Assembly (NCBI RefSeq): GCF_032268605.1
Contig: NZ_CP130318.1
Coordinates: 3,444,001-3,508,000, forward strand
Direction: 5' to 3'
DNA length: 64,000 nt
Source of the DNA: Paenibacillus aurantius
Lineage (GTDB): Bacteria > Bacillota > Bacilli > Paenibacillales > NBRC-103111
The notes below the pieces were generated by a model. That model had not been told where the DNA came from and did no database searches. It saw nothing but the letters and a program-made list of their open reading frames with translations. Both the position numbers and the translations under genes were made by a program. Of this stretch, positions 18,424 through 27,224 are shown piece after piece; positions within the stretch are counted from its first letter, which is position 1, and each line of letters begins with the position of its first letter.

Positions 18424-19455
18424 CTATTTCCGATGGGTCTGCTCTTGTCCGGTTCCAGGCCTTCCGCAGGAATTGCGGATGACAAGAGCAGGTTGGATCC
18501 GACGACGGACGGGGCTCTCTTCCTGCGTCCCTTCGAGTCGAGCCAGGAGCCTTTGCGCGGCAAGCATACCCATTTGACGAAAAGGCTGCCTGACCGTCGT
18601 CAGAGACGGGAACGACCAGGCGGCGGCCGAAATATCATCGAAGCCGACGATGGACAGGTCCTCCGGAACGCGAAGTCCGCCCTCCTGGGCGGCTTGAAGG
18701 GCTCCGAAGGCGGTATCGTCGTTGGATGCCAAGACAGCGCTTACCTCCCGGCCGTTCAACAGCTTCCGCATGGCCGCGTAACCAGTTTCGCTCGTCCACT
18801 CGGAAGGTACCGTCCATTCCGGCCGGATCGGCAAGCCCCTCTCCTCCATCGCTTCCCGGTAGCCCCGGTAGCGGGCACCGCTTGCGGAGGCGGATTCCGG
18901 ACCGGCTATGAAGCCGATGCGCTCGTGGCCGAGGGAATGCAGATACCCGACGAGTTCCTTGATCCCGCCTTTATTGTCCACATCGATGCCGATCAGCTCC
19001 GGCCGTCCGCCATCGTCCCCGATAAGCGCCAGCGGGACGCCCGATTCGGCCATTAGCCTAAGCTCCTCCGGATCCCGCTTGCGGAAGCTCACCAGAATAA
19101 GGCCGTCCGCCTGTCCTTCGTGAAGCATATTGAGATAGGCCGATTCCCTGTCGTAATGAGAAGTGCGGCTGAGGAACATACAGCTGTACCCGTTGCTCTT
19201 CACCGTCTCCTCCACCCCCTTGAGAATTCCGGAGTAGAAGATGTTGGAGATATCGTCGACCACGACCCCGATCAGATGAGTGCGGTTGAGAACCAGCCGT
19301 CGAGCGTTAGCATTGCGGTGGTAACGGAGCTCACGGATCGCTTTCTCCAGCGCATCGCGAGTGGGCTGCTTCACCGGATGCCCGTTCAAATACCGGGAAA
19401 CGGTGCTTTTGGAAGTGCCCGCCAAGCGGGCTACGTCATGTATCGTTGGTCCCAG
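18424..19455 (-). CDS. LacI-family transcriptional regulator
   Basis: About 343 residues. The DNA-binding headpiece reads TIHDVARLAGTSKSTVSRYL, followed by the hinge helix (ALEKAIRELRYHRNANARRL) and a periplasmic-binding-protein-like effector domain (LIGVVVDDISNIFYSGILKG ... VPEDLSIVGFDDI). A start at the TTG at 19425 would cut the first headpiece helix, so translation must begin upstream. No ATG or GTG exists in frame between there and the stop at 19483-19485. The best candidate is CTG at 19455 (or ATT at 19458/19461), with AGGCGGG just upstream. It is followed by the GH36 gene and preceded by a perfect palindrome, so it probably represses its own operon until an alpha-galactoside binds. Confidence 0.88.
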   Translation of the reverse strand: MGPTIHDVARLAGTSKSTVSRYLNGHPVKQPTRDALEKAIRELRYHRNANARRLVLNRTHLIGVVVDDISNIFYSGILKGVEETVKSNGYSCMFLSRTSHYDRESAYLNMLHEGQADGLILVSFRKRDPEELRLMAESGVPLALIGDDGGRPELIGIDVDNKGGIKELVGYLHSLGHERIGFIAGPESASASGARYRGYREAMEERGLPIRPEWTVPSEWTSETGYAAMRKLLNGREVSAVLASNDDTAFGALQAAQEGGLRVPEDLSIVGFDDISAAAWSFPSLTTVRQPFRQMGMLAAQRLLARLEGTQEESPVRRRIQPALVIRNSCGRPGTGQEQTHRK

Positions 19456-19486
19456 AATAATCCCGCCTAATGGTAGTTTCTCTCAC

Positions 19487-19504
19487 AATGGGAACGTTCC
19501 CATT
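19487..19504. promoter_or_regulatory. LacI-family operator palindrome
   Basis: AATGGGAACGTTCCCATT is a perfect 18-bp palindrome with the central CG typical of LacI/GalR operators. It lies about 30 bp upstream of the inferred regulator start and probably overlaps the promoter or its start site, giving autoregulation of regulator and GH36. Confidence 0.75.
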
Positions 19505-19581
19505 TCATTATTCAGCATAGAGGTTTGGCTTCTGGCTGTCAACAAAGGATTTGTACCCAAACTCTTTACAGCAAATCAAAA

Positions 19582-19605
19582 AGAGGCTTACCCGAGGTAG
19601 CCTCT
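19582..19605 (-). terminator. terminator of locus B operon
   Basis: AGAGGCT / AGCCTCT with an inner TACC/GGTA extension (one bulged T) and TTTTT on the minus strand, about 30 bp after the stop of the phosphatase-family gene. It isolates locus B from the lacI promoter. Confidence 0.8.
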
Positions 19606-19630
19606 CCTGGCGCCTTTTTCCTGGCGACAC

Positions 19631-20425
19631 TTACTCCTTGATCCCCACTCGGGCCACAATCGGATAATGATCGGATGGGTATCCTCCGTCCCTCTGCTCC
19701 CGGTCCACCTTAACCTCCTGAAAAACAAACTCCCGCGAAGCGAAAATGTAATCGATCGGCTCTCCGTCCGCCCCTCCCTGGAAGCTGTGGGCCGTTAACC
19801 CCACCGGACCCTCGATTAAGGTATAGGCATTCGTCAACCATGGCTCCCCTTCCTCCTGGCCGAGCCGCTCGAACAGCTGAATGGCCGGATCGGCCGGATA
19901 ACTGTTCATATCCCCCATGAGAAGGATCGGCAGCTGAAGCTTTTGCCTGTGTTCCGCCACCATCCGGCCGATGACGCCGGCGCCCTTCTCCCTTGCCTCC
20001 CCGCTTGCGTGATCCAGATGGGTGTTATAGGCCATCCATTCCTGGCCGCTGTCCTTCAGACGGAAACGCCCCCAAGTGCAGATTCGCGGGAAGTAGCTGT
20101 TCCACGATTTCGACGAGATGACCTCCGGGGTTTCCGAGAGCCAGAACTGCCCCTGGTCGACCACCTCGAGGCGGTCCGTGCGGTAGAAGATGGCACTGTG
20201 TTCATTCTCCCCGCCGCCGAACCTTCCTTCCCCGATCCAGCCATAGCCGGGAAGCTGCTCCGCCAGCTCATTCAGCATGGCCAGGTAGCCTTCCTGTGTT
20301 CCGATAAGCAGAGGCGCATGCTCCCGGATGGCTTCCGCCGCCCGGTGAAACCGGTAAGGCCAGGCGTTCTCCCCGTCGTTCGGCGTGCTGTAACGTAAAT
20401 TGAACGTCATGATTGTACAGTCCAT
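19631..20425 (-). CDS. endonuclease/exonuclease/phosphatase-family hydrolase
   Basis: About 264 residues. It has the DNase I-like fold signature: MTFNLRYSTPNDGENAWPYR, the metal-binding Glu in IGTQEGY, NTHLDH, LLMGDMNSYP and the terminal SDHYPIVA. It has no signal peptide. Members act on nucleic acids, inositol phosphates or sphingolipids, so the substrate cannot be fixed. The ATG at 20425 is preferred because GAGGTGA lies just before it; the earlier GTG falls inside that site. It is the last gene of the locus B transport operon, 28 bp after the LplC-type permease, which suggests it acts on the imported compound or a phosphorylated derivative. Confidence 0.8.
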   Translation of the reverse strand: MDCTIMTFNLRYSTPNDGENAWPYRFHRAAEAIREHAPLLIGTQEGYLAMLNELAEQLPGYGWIGEGRFGGGENEHSAIFYRTDRLEVVDQGQFWLSETPEVISSKSWNSYFPRICTWGRFRLKDSGQEWMAYNTHLDHASGEAREKGAGVIGRMVAEHRQKLQLPILLMGDMNSYPADPAIQLFERLGQEEGEPWLTNAYTLIEGPVGLTAHSFQGGADGEPIDYIFASREFVFQEVKVDREQRDGGYPSDHYPIVARVGIKE

Positions 20426-20453
20426 TAAAATCACCTCATGAGTGGGTCTGGTT

Positions 20454-21338
20454 CTATTCTTTCACCGAGCCCAGCATTATCCCGTGAATGAAATACTTCT
20501 GAAGAAACGGATAGATGACGAGAATGGGAACCATCGAAACGACGATTTTGGCGGCATTCAGTGTTTTATCTGAAATTTTGGCCAATATCTCCTGCTGCGT
20601 TGAATCGATCTCCGACACATTCAGCTGCACCACCAGCTGTTGAATGTACGTCTGAAGCGGGTAATACTCCGCGCTTCGCATGAAGATCATCCCGTCGAAA
20701 AAAGCGTTCCAATGCCCCACGACGCTGAACAGCGTAACCGTGGCCAGGGAAGGAAGCGAAAGCGGAAGGAAGATCCGCAGCAGCATGTACCACGGTCCCG
20801 CTCCGTCGATGTACCCCGCTTCCGTCAGCTCTTTCGGCATGTTCCGGAAAAAGTTCATAAGCAGAATGACATTGAACACCGGAACGGCTCCCGGAAGCAC
20901 GAGCGCCCAGATCGAATTGAACATCCCGAGTGCTTTCACGGTCAAGTAAAGAGGAATGATGCCTCCGCTGAACAGCATCGTAAACAGCATAAACCACATG
21001 TAGAGGTTTCTTCGCGGGAATTCCTTGGCGCTTCTGGATAAAGGATAGGCCATCAGCACCGTCAGGACGAAGTTAATGCCGCCTCCGAGGAGAACCCGCT
21101 TGACCGAAACCAGGAAGGAATTAATGAAATGGGGCTCCTCGATAATTTTGCGGTAGGACTCGATATTGAAGCCGACGGGCCAGAATTTGACGAGTCCCCC
21201 CGCTGCCGCCGCATTGCTGCTGAACGACACGGAGATTGTGTGCAGAACCGGTGCCAAGGACATTAGCGAAACGAGAAGCATAAGGATCAGAATGGAGGCT
21301 TCCCCCAGCTTAGCTCCCCAGGTTTGATTGCGTACCAT
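20454..21338 (-). CDS. LplC/YtcP-type carbohydrate ABC permease
   Basis: 294 residues, six membrane segments, with the EAA motif ELTEAGYIDGAGPWYMLLRI and the C-terminal FLQKYFIHGIMLGSVKE tail that marks the LplC/YtcP group. It forms the inner-membrane channel with the permease encoded 18 bp upstream. The substrate is unknown; the group imports oligosaccharides such as those from plant cell walls. Confidence 0.92.
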   Translation of the reverse strand: MVRNQTWGAKLGEASILILMLLVSLMSLAPVLHTISVSFSSNAAAAGGLVKFWPVGFNIESYRKIIEEPHFINSFLVSVKRVLLGGGINFVLTVLMAYPLSRSAKEFPRRNLYMWFMLFTMLFSGGIIPLYLTVKALGMFNSIWALVLPGAVPVFNVILLMNFFRNMPKELTEAGYIDGAGPWYMLLRIFLPLSLPSLATVTLFSVVGHWNAFFDGMIFMRSAEYYPLQTYIQQLVVQLNVSEIDSTQQEILAKISDKTLNAAKIVVSMVPILVIYPFLQKYFIHGIMLGSVKE

Positions 21339-21356
21339 AGCTTTTTCACCTGCCTG

Positions 21357-22247
21357 TCAGAAGATGCGGTAATGGGCGTACTTGTAGGCTATCCGGTAAG
21401 AGATGACGATCAGAATAAAACCGATTGCCGATTTCAGCAAACCGACGGCAGCAGCGAATCCGTATTGGGCCTGAACGAGACCTACCCGGTAGACGTAGGT
21501 GTCGATAATATCCGCCGATTGGTAGACGACCGGATTGTACATATTGAAGATTTGATCGAAGCCGGCATTGAGGATATTCCCAATGCTAAGCGTGGCCAGA
21601 AGCACCGTCGTCGGAAGCAGACTGGGCAGGGTAATGTACCACAGCTGCTTGATCCGGCCCGCCCCATCCATTTCGGCCGCCTCGTACAGAGCCGGATTGA
21701 TGCCCGCCAGGGCCGCCAGGTAGACAATGGCCGCGAAGCCGAATTCCTTCCAGATGTCGGAGCCTACAATAATGGCGGGAAACCAGCTGTTGCTGGTCAG
21801 GAACATGATGGGCTTTACGCCCATGCCCTTCAGAAAGGTATTGACGATTCCCGTCAAGGACAGCATGTCGATCAATACGCCGGCCAGGATAACCCAGGAT
21901 AGAAAGTGGGGCAGATAGACGACGGTCTGGATCCAGCGTTTCACGGCCATGATCCGCACTTCGTTCAACAGCACCGCAAAAACAAGCGGAATAACCAGGT
22001 GAGCCGCGATTTTCCAAACCGAAATGTATACCGTGTTATACAGAATGGTCCAGCTGTCATGGATTTGAAACAGGTACTGGAAATTTTCCAAACCGATCCA
22101 TTCCGAACCCGTGATCCCCCGCCCGATCCGGAAATCCTGAAAAGCTATGGCGATTCCGAACATGGGAACAACGTGGAAAATAATCAGCAGAATGACTCCC
22201 GGGATCAGCATGAGATGATAATGCTTGTGGTAGGAGCGTATGTTCAT
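21357..22247 (-). CDS. LplB-type carbohydrate ABC permease
   Basis: 296 residues, six membrane segments. It shows VPMFGIAIAFQDF near the N-terminus and the EAA loop ALYEAAEMDGAGRIKQLWYI, both typical of LplB. ACAGGAGGGG precedes the ATG. A stem-loop lies in the 120-bp gap between it and the binding-protein gene. Confidence 0.92.
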   Translation of the reverse strand: MNIRSYHKHYHLMLIPGVILLIIFHVVPMFGIAIAFQDFRIGRGITGSEWIGLENFQYLFQIHDSWTILYNTVYISVWKIAAHLVIPLVFAVLLNEVRIMAVKRWIQTVVYLPHFLSWVILAGVLIDMLSLTGIVNTFLKGMGVKPIMFLTSNSWFPAIIVGSDIWKEFGFAAIVYLAALAGINPALYEAAEMDGAGRIKQLWYITLPSLLPTTVLLATLSIGNILNAGFDQIFNMYNPVVYQSADIIDTYVYRVGLVQAQYGFAAAVGLLKSAIGFILIVISYRIAYKYAHYRIF

Positions 22248-22284
22248 CGGTTCCCCTCCTGTCGGTTCTAAGGTCAGACAAGGC

Positions 22285-22323
22285 AGACGGAAGCGACATC
22301 CGGCTTCGGAAGTGCTTCCGTCT
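22285..22323 (-). terminator. intra-operon stem-loop between binding-protein and permease genes (locus B)
   Basis: AGACGGAAGC and GCTTCCGTCT give a perfect 10-bp outer stem; the 19-nt loop contains its own short CCG/CGG pairing. There is no T-run on the minus strand, so processing or 3'-end protection is as likely as termination. Confidence 0.6.
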
Positions 22324-22367
22324 TACGCTCATGGCAGGCGGCCCGTCTGCTAATGTCCGGCTCCGTC

Positions 22368-24020
22368 TTATTTCGAGGAGGCTTTGCTGATCTCTTCTCT
22401 AACTTCCTTCGTAATTTCATCTCCGCCTTGGGCTTTCCAGTCCGATACGAATTTATCGAAGGAATCGAGCGGCTGCTCGCCCATGACGATTTTGAAGAAC
22501 GTTTCGGTTTCGAGCTTCTGCAGGTTCGCCCACTTGCGCTCCATCGTCTTCGTTACGGCCGTATACTCGCTGTATACTTTGTTATAGTTTGTTTTCAGCA
22601 GCTCAGCCGGGACGGTATACCCCCAATAGCCCTTCCAGTCCTTCACGTCCTTGCGGGGATTGGCTTTATCCCTCATCGCTTTATCAAACATATCCTTCAT
22701 CTCGGGAGTGAGCTCTTCCGGCTTCATCTGCCCGCTCATCGCCTTCTTCAGCATATCGGATTTGCGTTCGACCGCATCCGCGTAATCGTAAGTGGCGTAT
22801 CCGATCGGCCAGTAGGTCCCGTCAATCGTAAAATCAAGCTTGAGCGCATCCGGGTCCACCTTCCGCTGGGCGGCAATGAAGTTGTTCGCATAGACCACCG
22901 CCGCCTCGGGGTTCTTGACGCCCTTCTTGACAACGATAAACTTATTGCTCACCGGCACCATCAGGTTGTTCTTCTGCCCTTTGGAATCCTGGATCAGATA
23001 AGGCATGAGGTCCGCCTTCGGGTCGTTCGTGAACGTATCGGCAATGACGCCCGTCGCCCACCAAGGTCCGAAGAAGAGCCCGGCTTTGCCGCCTACCACC
23101 GTCTGGTTGCCGTCCTTGCGGATCGCAAATTCCTTATCCAACAGTCCGGAAGTGTACAGATCGCGAAGCTTGCCGAGCGCCTGCTTGGTTTCCGGCTGAA
23201 TGGAGCCGTACCCCACCTGCCCTGAACTATCCTTGACCCAGTTCGTTGGATAAGCGTTATAGGCTTCAAAGAGACCTTTGAAGTTGTGGAAGCTGGCTTT
23301 GCCTCCATTATCGAACGATTTGTCATAGCCGGTTAGGCCGATCGTATCGGCTTTGCCGTTGCCGTCCGGGTCACGCTCGACGAATGCTTTCGCGATAGCG
23401 GTTACATCATCGACTGTCTTCGGCGGCTGAAGACCCAGTTTGTCCAGCCAGTCCTTGCGGACCCACAGGAAGCTCATGGCATCGGCTTGAACGCTAATAT
23501 TCGGAATGGCCATCAGCTTTCCTTTGTAGGTGGCTTTCTCCAGTGCCTTGTTGTTGGTAGAGGCGTACAGTTCTTTCGTTAAAGGGGAAGCGTACTTCTC
23601 GAAAACCTTCGTCAGATCCTCAAGCTGTCCCGCATCGGCCAGATTAAGGAACGTTCCTTCATCGACCACCATCACATCGGGGAGATCATTGCTCGCGACG
23701 GCCAGATTAAGCTTCTGGCTGTAATCCTGTCCGGAGGCGTACCACAGCAGTTTGACGGTAATATTCGCTTTGTCTTTAATATAGCGCGAATATTGGTTGC
23801 TCTCGGCGGTATCCCCTTCCGGCAGCTTGGCTCCCGGGGTAACCGACTTAAAGGTGGTCAGCTCCACCGGATTCGGCAGCCGAAACGGATCGACCTTCTC
23901 GCTTGGTCCGGTCGAAGCAGACGCGCTTTCCTTGGGGCCCGCGCTGTCCTTGGCCGAACAAGCGGTGACCAGCACAGCGGTTGCGGCAAGCAGGACAGCC
24001 GCTTTCTTACGATATCCCAT
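22368..24020 (-). CDS. LplA/LipO-type extracellular solute-binding lipoprotein
   Basis: 550 residues, longer than ordinary sugar-binding proteins and typical for partners of LplB/LplC permeases. The lipobox is in LLAATAVLVTACSAKD. Family landmarks include DLPDVMVVDEGTFLNLADAG, WLDKLGLQPPKTVDDVTAIA and DPDGNGKADTIGLTGYD, which resembles a calcium-binding loop. AAGGAGGGATCAAGGG precedes the ATG. It should bind the imported oligosaccharide at the outer face of the membrane. A strong cre-like site lies about 105 bp upstream. Confidence 0.92.
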   Translation of the reverse strand: MGYRKKAAVLLAATAVLVTACSAKDSAGPKESASASTGPSEKVDPFRLPNPVELTTFKSVTPGAKLPEGDTAESNQYSRYIKDKANITVKLLWYASGQDYSQKLNLAVASNDLPDVMVVDEGTFLNLADAGQLEDLTKVFEKYASPLTKELYASTNNKALEKATYKGKLMAIPNISVQADAMSFLWVRKDWLDKLGLQPPKTVDDVTAIAKAFVERDPDGNGKADTIGLTGYDKSFDNGGKASFHNFKGLFEAYNAYPTNWVKDSSGQVGYGSIQPETKQALGKLRDLYTSGLLDKEFAIRKDGNQTVVGGKAGLFFGPWWATGVIADTFTNDPKADLMPYLIQDSKGQKNNLMVPVSNKFIVVKKGVKNPEAAVVYANNFIAAQRKVDPDALKLDFTIDGTYWPIGYATYDYADAVERKSDMLKKAMSGQMKPEELTPEMKDMFDKAMRDKANPRKDVKDWKGYWGYTVPAELLKTNYNKVYSEYTAVTKTMERKWANLQKLETETFFKIVMGEQPLDSFDKFVSDWKAQGGDEITKEVREEISKASSK

Positions 24021-24124
24021 CCCTTGATCCCTCCTTGGTTATCCTTCCTCATTAGCGTAATCCAAGTTGCCGGAGGCCGGGTCATGATGCGTCTTCGGTT
24101 CCGGAACGAATCGTCTGATCTTCC

Positions 24125-24138
24125 TGAAAGCGCTATCC
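24125..24138. promoter_or_regulatory. cre (CcpA) site upstream of locus B transport operon
   Basis: TGAAAGCGCTATCC matches the catabolite-responsive consensus TGAAAGCGCTTTCA at 12 of 14 positions with an intact AGCGCT core. It lies in the 208-bp gap between the response regulator and the binding-protein gene, as expected for glucose repression of the transporter. Confidence 0.6.
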
Positions 24139-24228
24139 CATGCAAGACGATCGTGTACTTTCATAAGACAAAAAGTAACCTCTCATGGGCGAACCATGGT
24201 TTGGCATGGTGTCTTACCACCGGCCCCC

Positions 24229-25284
24229 TCATTCCGGACCCGGGCCCAGTCTCTTCTCTTTGCGCCGGTATTCGCTAGGCAGCATGCCGGTCACATCGCG
24301 GAAGACGCGGCAGAAATACTTCTCATTCGGATAACCGGACTGGGACGCCACCCAGCCGATCATCCGTGTCGTTTCCTTCAGCAGCGTCTTGGCGTACTCG
24401 ACCCGCACCCGCCTGACGTAGTCCTGAAAGGTGACCCCGACAATGTCCCGGAAGCACTTCGAGAAATAGCTGCGGCTCATGTTCACCCGCCGGGCCGTTT
24501 CGGGAAGGCTCAGGTCCTCCTGCAGCTCCTGCCGGACGATCCCGGCCGCCGACCAGATGCTCGCCTGCACCTCCTGGGAATAATCCGCTGCCGGCCCGCC
24601 GGCCTGCATCTCCGTCCTGACCCGGCCAAGCCAAGCGGTCCATTCCGCCCAACTCCCGCCGGCCGTTAATCCGACCGGTAAGGGAATGTGCCGGTTAAAC
24701 ACCTTCTCCCACTGTCCGGCCGCCTGGCGGAACAAGGTTTCGAGCTCTGGTCCGGATGCATTCGACTCCGAGGTCTCCTTCAGGAGATTCTGATAAACGG
24801 AATCGATCAGTATGGCTTCCGGTTTCGCCCACCTTTCCCCCAGCAGGCGAAGCTTTTCCAGCCGGCCGGTTTCTCCGGCATCCACCGAAGGAACGGCCGG
24901 GGATGCCTGTTCCCGTATACGTCCCAGGATGCGCTGAAGCACCTCATCTAGCTTGTCATCCTCCAACTCGATCTTGGTGATATAATCCAACGCTCCCAGC
25001 CGGAGAGCCTCCTGGATCCATTCGAAGTCCTGGTGAAAGGTAAGCACCACTATGGAGATAGCCGGGTATTTCCGCCTAACCTCCCTCATCAGATCGATCC
25101 CGGACATAACCGGCATGGCCAGATCGGTGATGAGAAGATCGATCTTCGTGGTTTGGAGCACCTCCAAGGCTTCCCTTCCATTCGCTGCTTCCCCCGCGAG
25201 CTCCAGCCCATACTTGCTCCAAGGCGTCATGGCAATGAAGCCTTTGCGGACCAGATAATCGTCATCCACGATAAGAACTCTCAA
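24229..25284 (-). CDS. AraC-family response regulator (short YesN type)
   Basis: 351 residues. The receiver domain has D7-D9 and phosphoacceptor D54 in DLLITDLAMPVMSG. The C-terminal AraC domain (about 245-345) reads VNMSRSYFSKCFRDIVG and SGYPNEKYFCRVFRDVTG. The start is a TTG at 25284 with GGAGGGAGAGGCATC upstream, and TTGA makes a 4-nt overlap with the kinase stop. It probably activates the binding-protein operon just downstream. Confidence 0.93.
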   Translation of the reverse strand: MRVLIVDDDYLVRKGFIAMTPWSKYGLELAGEAANGREALEVLQTTKIDLLITDLAMPVMSGIDLMREVRRKYPAISIVVLTFHQDFEWIQEALRLGALDYITKIELEDDKLDEVLQRILGRIREQASPAVPSVDAGETGRLEKLRLLGERWAKPEAILIDSVYQNLLKETSESNASGPELETLFRQAAGQWEKVFNRHIPLPVGLTAGGSWAEWTAWLGRVRTEMQAGGPAADYSQEVQASIWSAAGIVRQELQEDLSLPETARRVNMSRSYFSKCFRDIVGVTFQDYVRRVRVEYAKTLLKETTRMIGWVASQSGYPNEKYFCRVFRDVTGMLPSEYRRKEKRLGPGPE

Positions 25285-27023
25285 GATGCCTCTCCCTCCT
25301 TATTCCCCTTAACGGGAAGCTTCAGCGTGACCAAAGTCCCTTCTCCCGGCGAGCTTTCCATATGGATTTCCGCCTCTTCGCCGAATTGGTATTTCAGCGT
25401 CCGGAAGACATACCGCAGCCCGATACCCATCCCTACTTTGCGCTCCCCCTCCTCGGTCTCTTCACCGAGCAGCCGGCTGATTTCATGCGGGGTCATCCCC
25501 TCCCCATTGTCCCGAACCGAAATCCGCAGGTGACCGGTGTCCTCCTGCCGGACATCCACCTCAATGACTCCTTTATCCCCCAGCCCGTGATAAAGAGCGT
25601 TCTCCACCAGCGGCTGGAGAATGAACCGGGGTATGGGCAGGTCCAGAGCCTCCTCCTCCGCCTGAATCGAGACGTCGAAGGTAAAGTTATACCGGATGCC
25701 CTGCAGTTCCACATAACCTTTAAGCGCTTCCAGCTCATCCCGGATTCGGGCCGGACCGGTTTTGCCTAGATTGTAATGAAGGACCTTGTTCAGCATGGAG
25801 ACGAGCCGGTCGATATCCTTTTGGCCGTTTGCCCGGGCAAGCCAGCGCACCGTATCCAGCGTGTTATGGATAAAATGCGGGTTGATCTGGGTCATCAGCT
25901 TCTCTACCTCCAGCTTGGCCTTGCTCTTTTCCTTCTGTTTGACCTCTCCGATCAATCCATGAATCCGTCTTCTCATGTCCGCAAATTCCCGGTAAACGAC
26001 AGCAAATTCCGTAATCCGGGACCTCCGCTCGGAGAAAGACTCCCCGCTGTGCTTCATTCGCCGGATATCCAGGTTCAGCAGATTAAGCGGACGATAAACG
26101 GTGCGCCAAATCAGCCAGGCGGTGAACAGGCTTAGCGCTACGGTCAGGACGGCGGCAAGCAGGAACTGCCCCAGCCACCGGTTGATCTCCTTGCGGTATT
26201 CCTTATTAGGAATGGCCGCAATGACTTTCCACGACTGGTTGCTCTTCTCCTCCAGCCGGACATAATTTCCATGGGAGCCAAAATGAGGATTGTCCGCATA
26301 AGCGGTGCCTACCGAAAAGTCTTCCGGTTTATCGCTGTAAACAATCCGGCCCGTTTCGTCCACGATGAGGTGGGTCAGCCCCGAACCGAAGCTCGATTGG
26401 TTGAGAATGCTCTCCGCAAACTTGAAATTCGTTTCGATGTAGACATAGACGTCTTCCCTCCCCGGAATTTCCACCTGCCGCATAATGGAGAGCACCTGGT
26501 TTCCGTCGATGGGATTCAGCGAGAGATGAGGACCGAAATAAGTAATGGTGTTGAAGTTGAACAGCTTGGGAAGCTTGCTCAAGTCTACGGAAGGAACGGC
26601 GAAATTCTCGAAGATCGTCTGATTCTCGCTGCCCAGATAATAGAAGATCAAGCCGAGGGTCGGGTTCGTAAAATGAATCAAATTGAGCTGGCTCTGAATC
26701 TCTTCCCTCAGCTCTCTTTTCTGATAGGGATCGGCGATGAGGTAACCCTCCAGATTCTTGCCCACCCTTCCGTCAAAAGCGAGCTGCTGGGACGTGTGAT
26801 TGAGCTGGGCCAGCGTATTCTCCAAGGAAATGCGGACCTGGTGCAGATGGCTCTGAAACCCCGCCTCGGCTTTGTTCTTCAGCATGGCGTACATGGAAGA
26901 GTAGGATATGGTTCCGATGAGAACAAGCGGCATTAGCGAGCTGATCAGCAGCATGACGATCAGCCGGTATTTGAGCGAATACGAGCGGGCCGCCGGGGCG
27001 GGACCGGACCGGGATATAGCCAT
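25281..27023 (-). CDS. sensor histidine kinase (YesM type)
   Basis: About 580 residues. Membrane segments near 20-42 and 285-307 flank an extracytoplasmic sensor domain (LSIMRQVEIPGREDVYVYIE). The cytoplasmic part has the QINPHFIHNTLDTVRWL phosphorylation motif and an ATPase domain with ENALYHGLGDKG and DNGEGMTPHEI. I prefer the ATG at 27023 because GAAGGAGAG lies 8 nt upstream, over a GTG seven codons earlier that lacks a site. It is coupled to the regulator gene by a 4-nt overlap. Confidence 0.92.
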   Translation of the reverse strand: MAISRSGPAPAARSYSLKYRLIVMLLISSLMPLVLIGTISYSSMYAMLKNKAEAGFQSHLHQVRISLENTLAQLNHTSQQLAFDGRVGKNLEGYLIADPYQKRELREEIQSQLNLIHFTNPTLGLIFYYLGSENQTIFENFAVPSVDLSKLPKLFNFNTITYFGPHLSLNPIDGNQVLSIMRQVEIPGREDVYVYIETNFKFAESILNQSSFGSGLTHLIVDETGRIVYSDKPEDFSVGTAYADNPHFGSHGNYVRLEEKSNQSWKVIAAIPNKEYRKEINRWLGQFLLAAVLTVALSLFTAWLIWRTVYRPLNLLNLDIRRMKHSGESFSERRSRITEFAVVYREFADMRRRIHGLIGEVKQKEKSKAKLEVEKLMTQINPHFIHNTLDTVRWLARANGQKDIDRLVSMLNKVLHYNLGKTGPARIRDELEALKGYVELQGIRYNFTFDVSIQAEEEALDLPIPRFILQPLVENALYHGLGDKGVIEVDVRQEDTGHLRISVRDNGEGMTPHEISRLLGEETEEGERKVGMGIGLRYVFRTLKYQFGEEAEIHMESSPGEGTLVTLKLPVKGNKEGEAS

Positions 27024-27224
27024 CAGGGACTCTCCTTCGTTCACGAGTATATCCCCATCATACCTTATCCGGATTCATCCGGTAACAGCCGGAAGAAAAG
27101 CCCTGCCCCGTCACCCTCCCCGTTTAACTTAACCCGGTCAGCCGCTGAACCTGACTATAACCCTAAGCGGGTGGGTAAAAAAGATAAGGACCAAAAAAAC
27201 CTCATCAGGAAAGGGGCAGCAGTC

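Noticed and set aside
24192-24201. AACCATGGTT palindrome between the locus B regulator and binding-protein genes
   Set aside because: Only 10 bp, with no partner copy; I could not separate it from chance, although the response regulator may bind somewhere in this gap.
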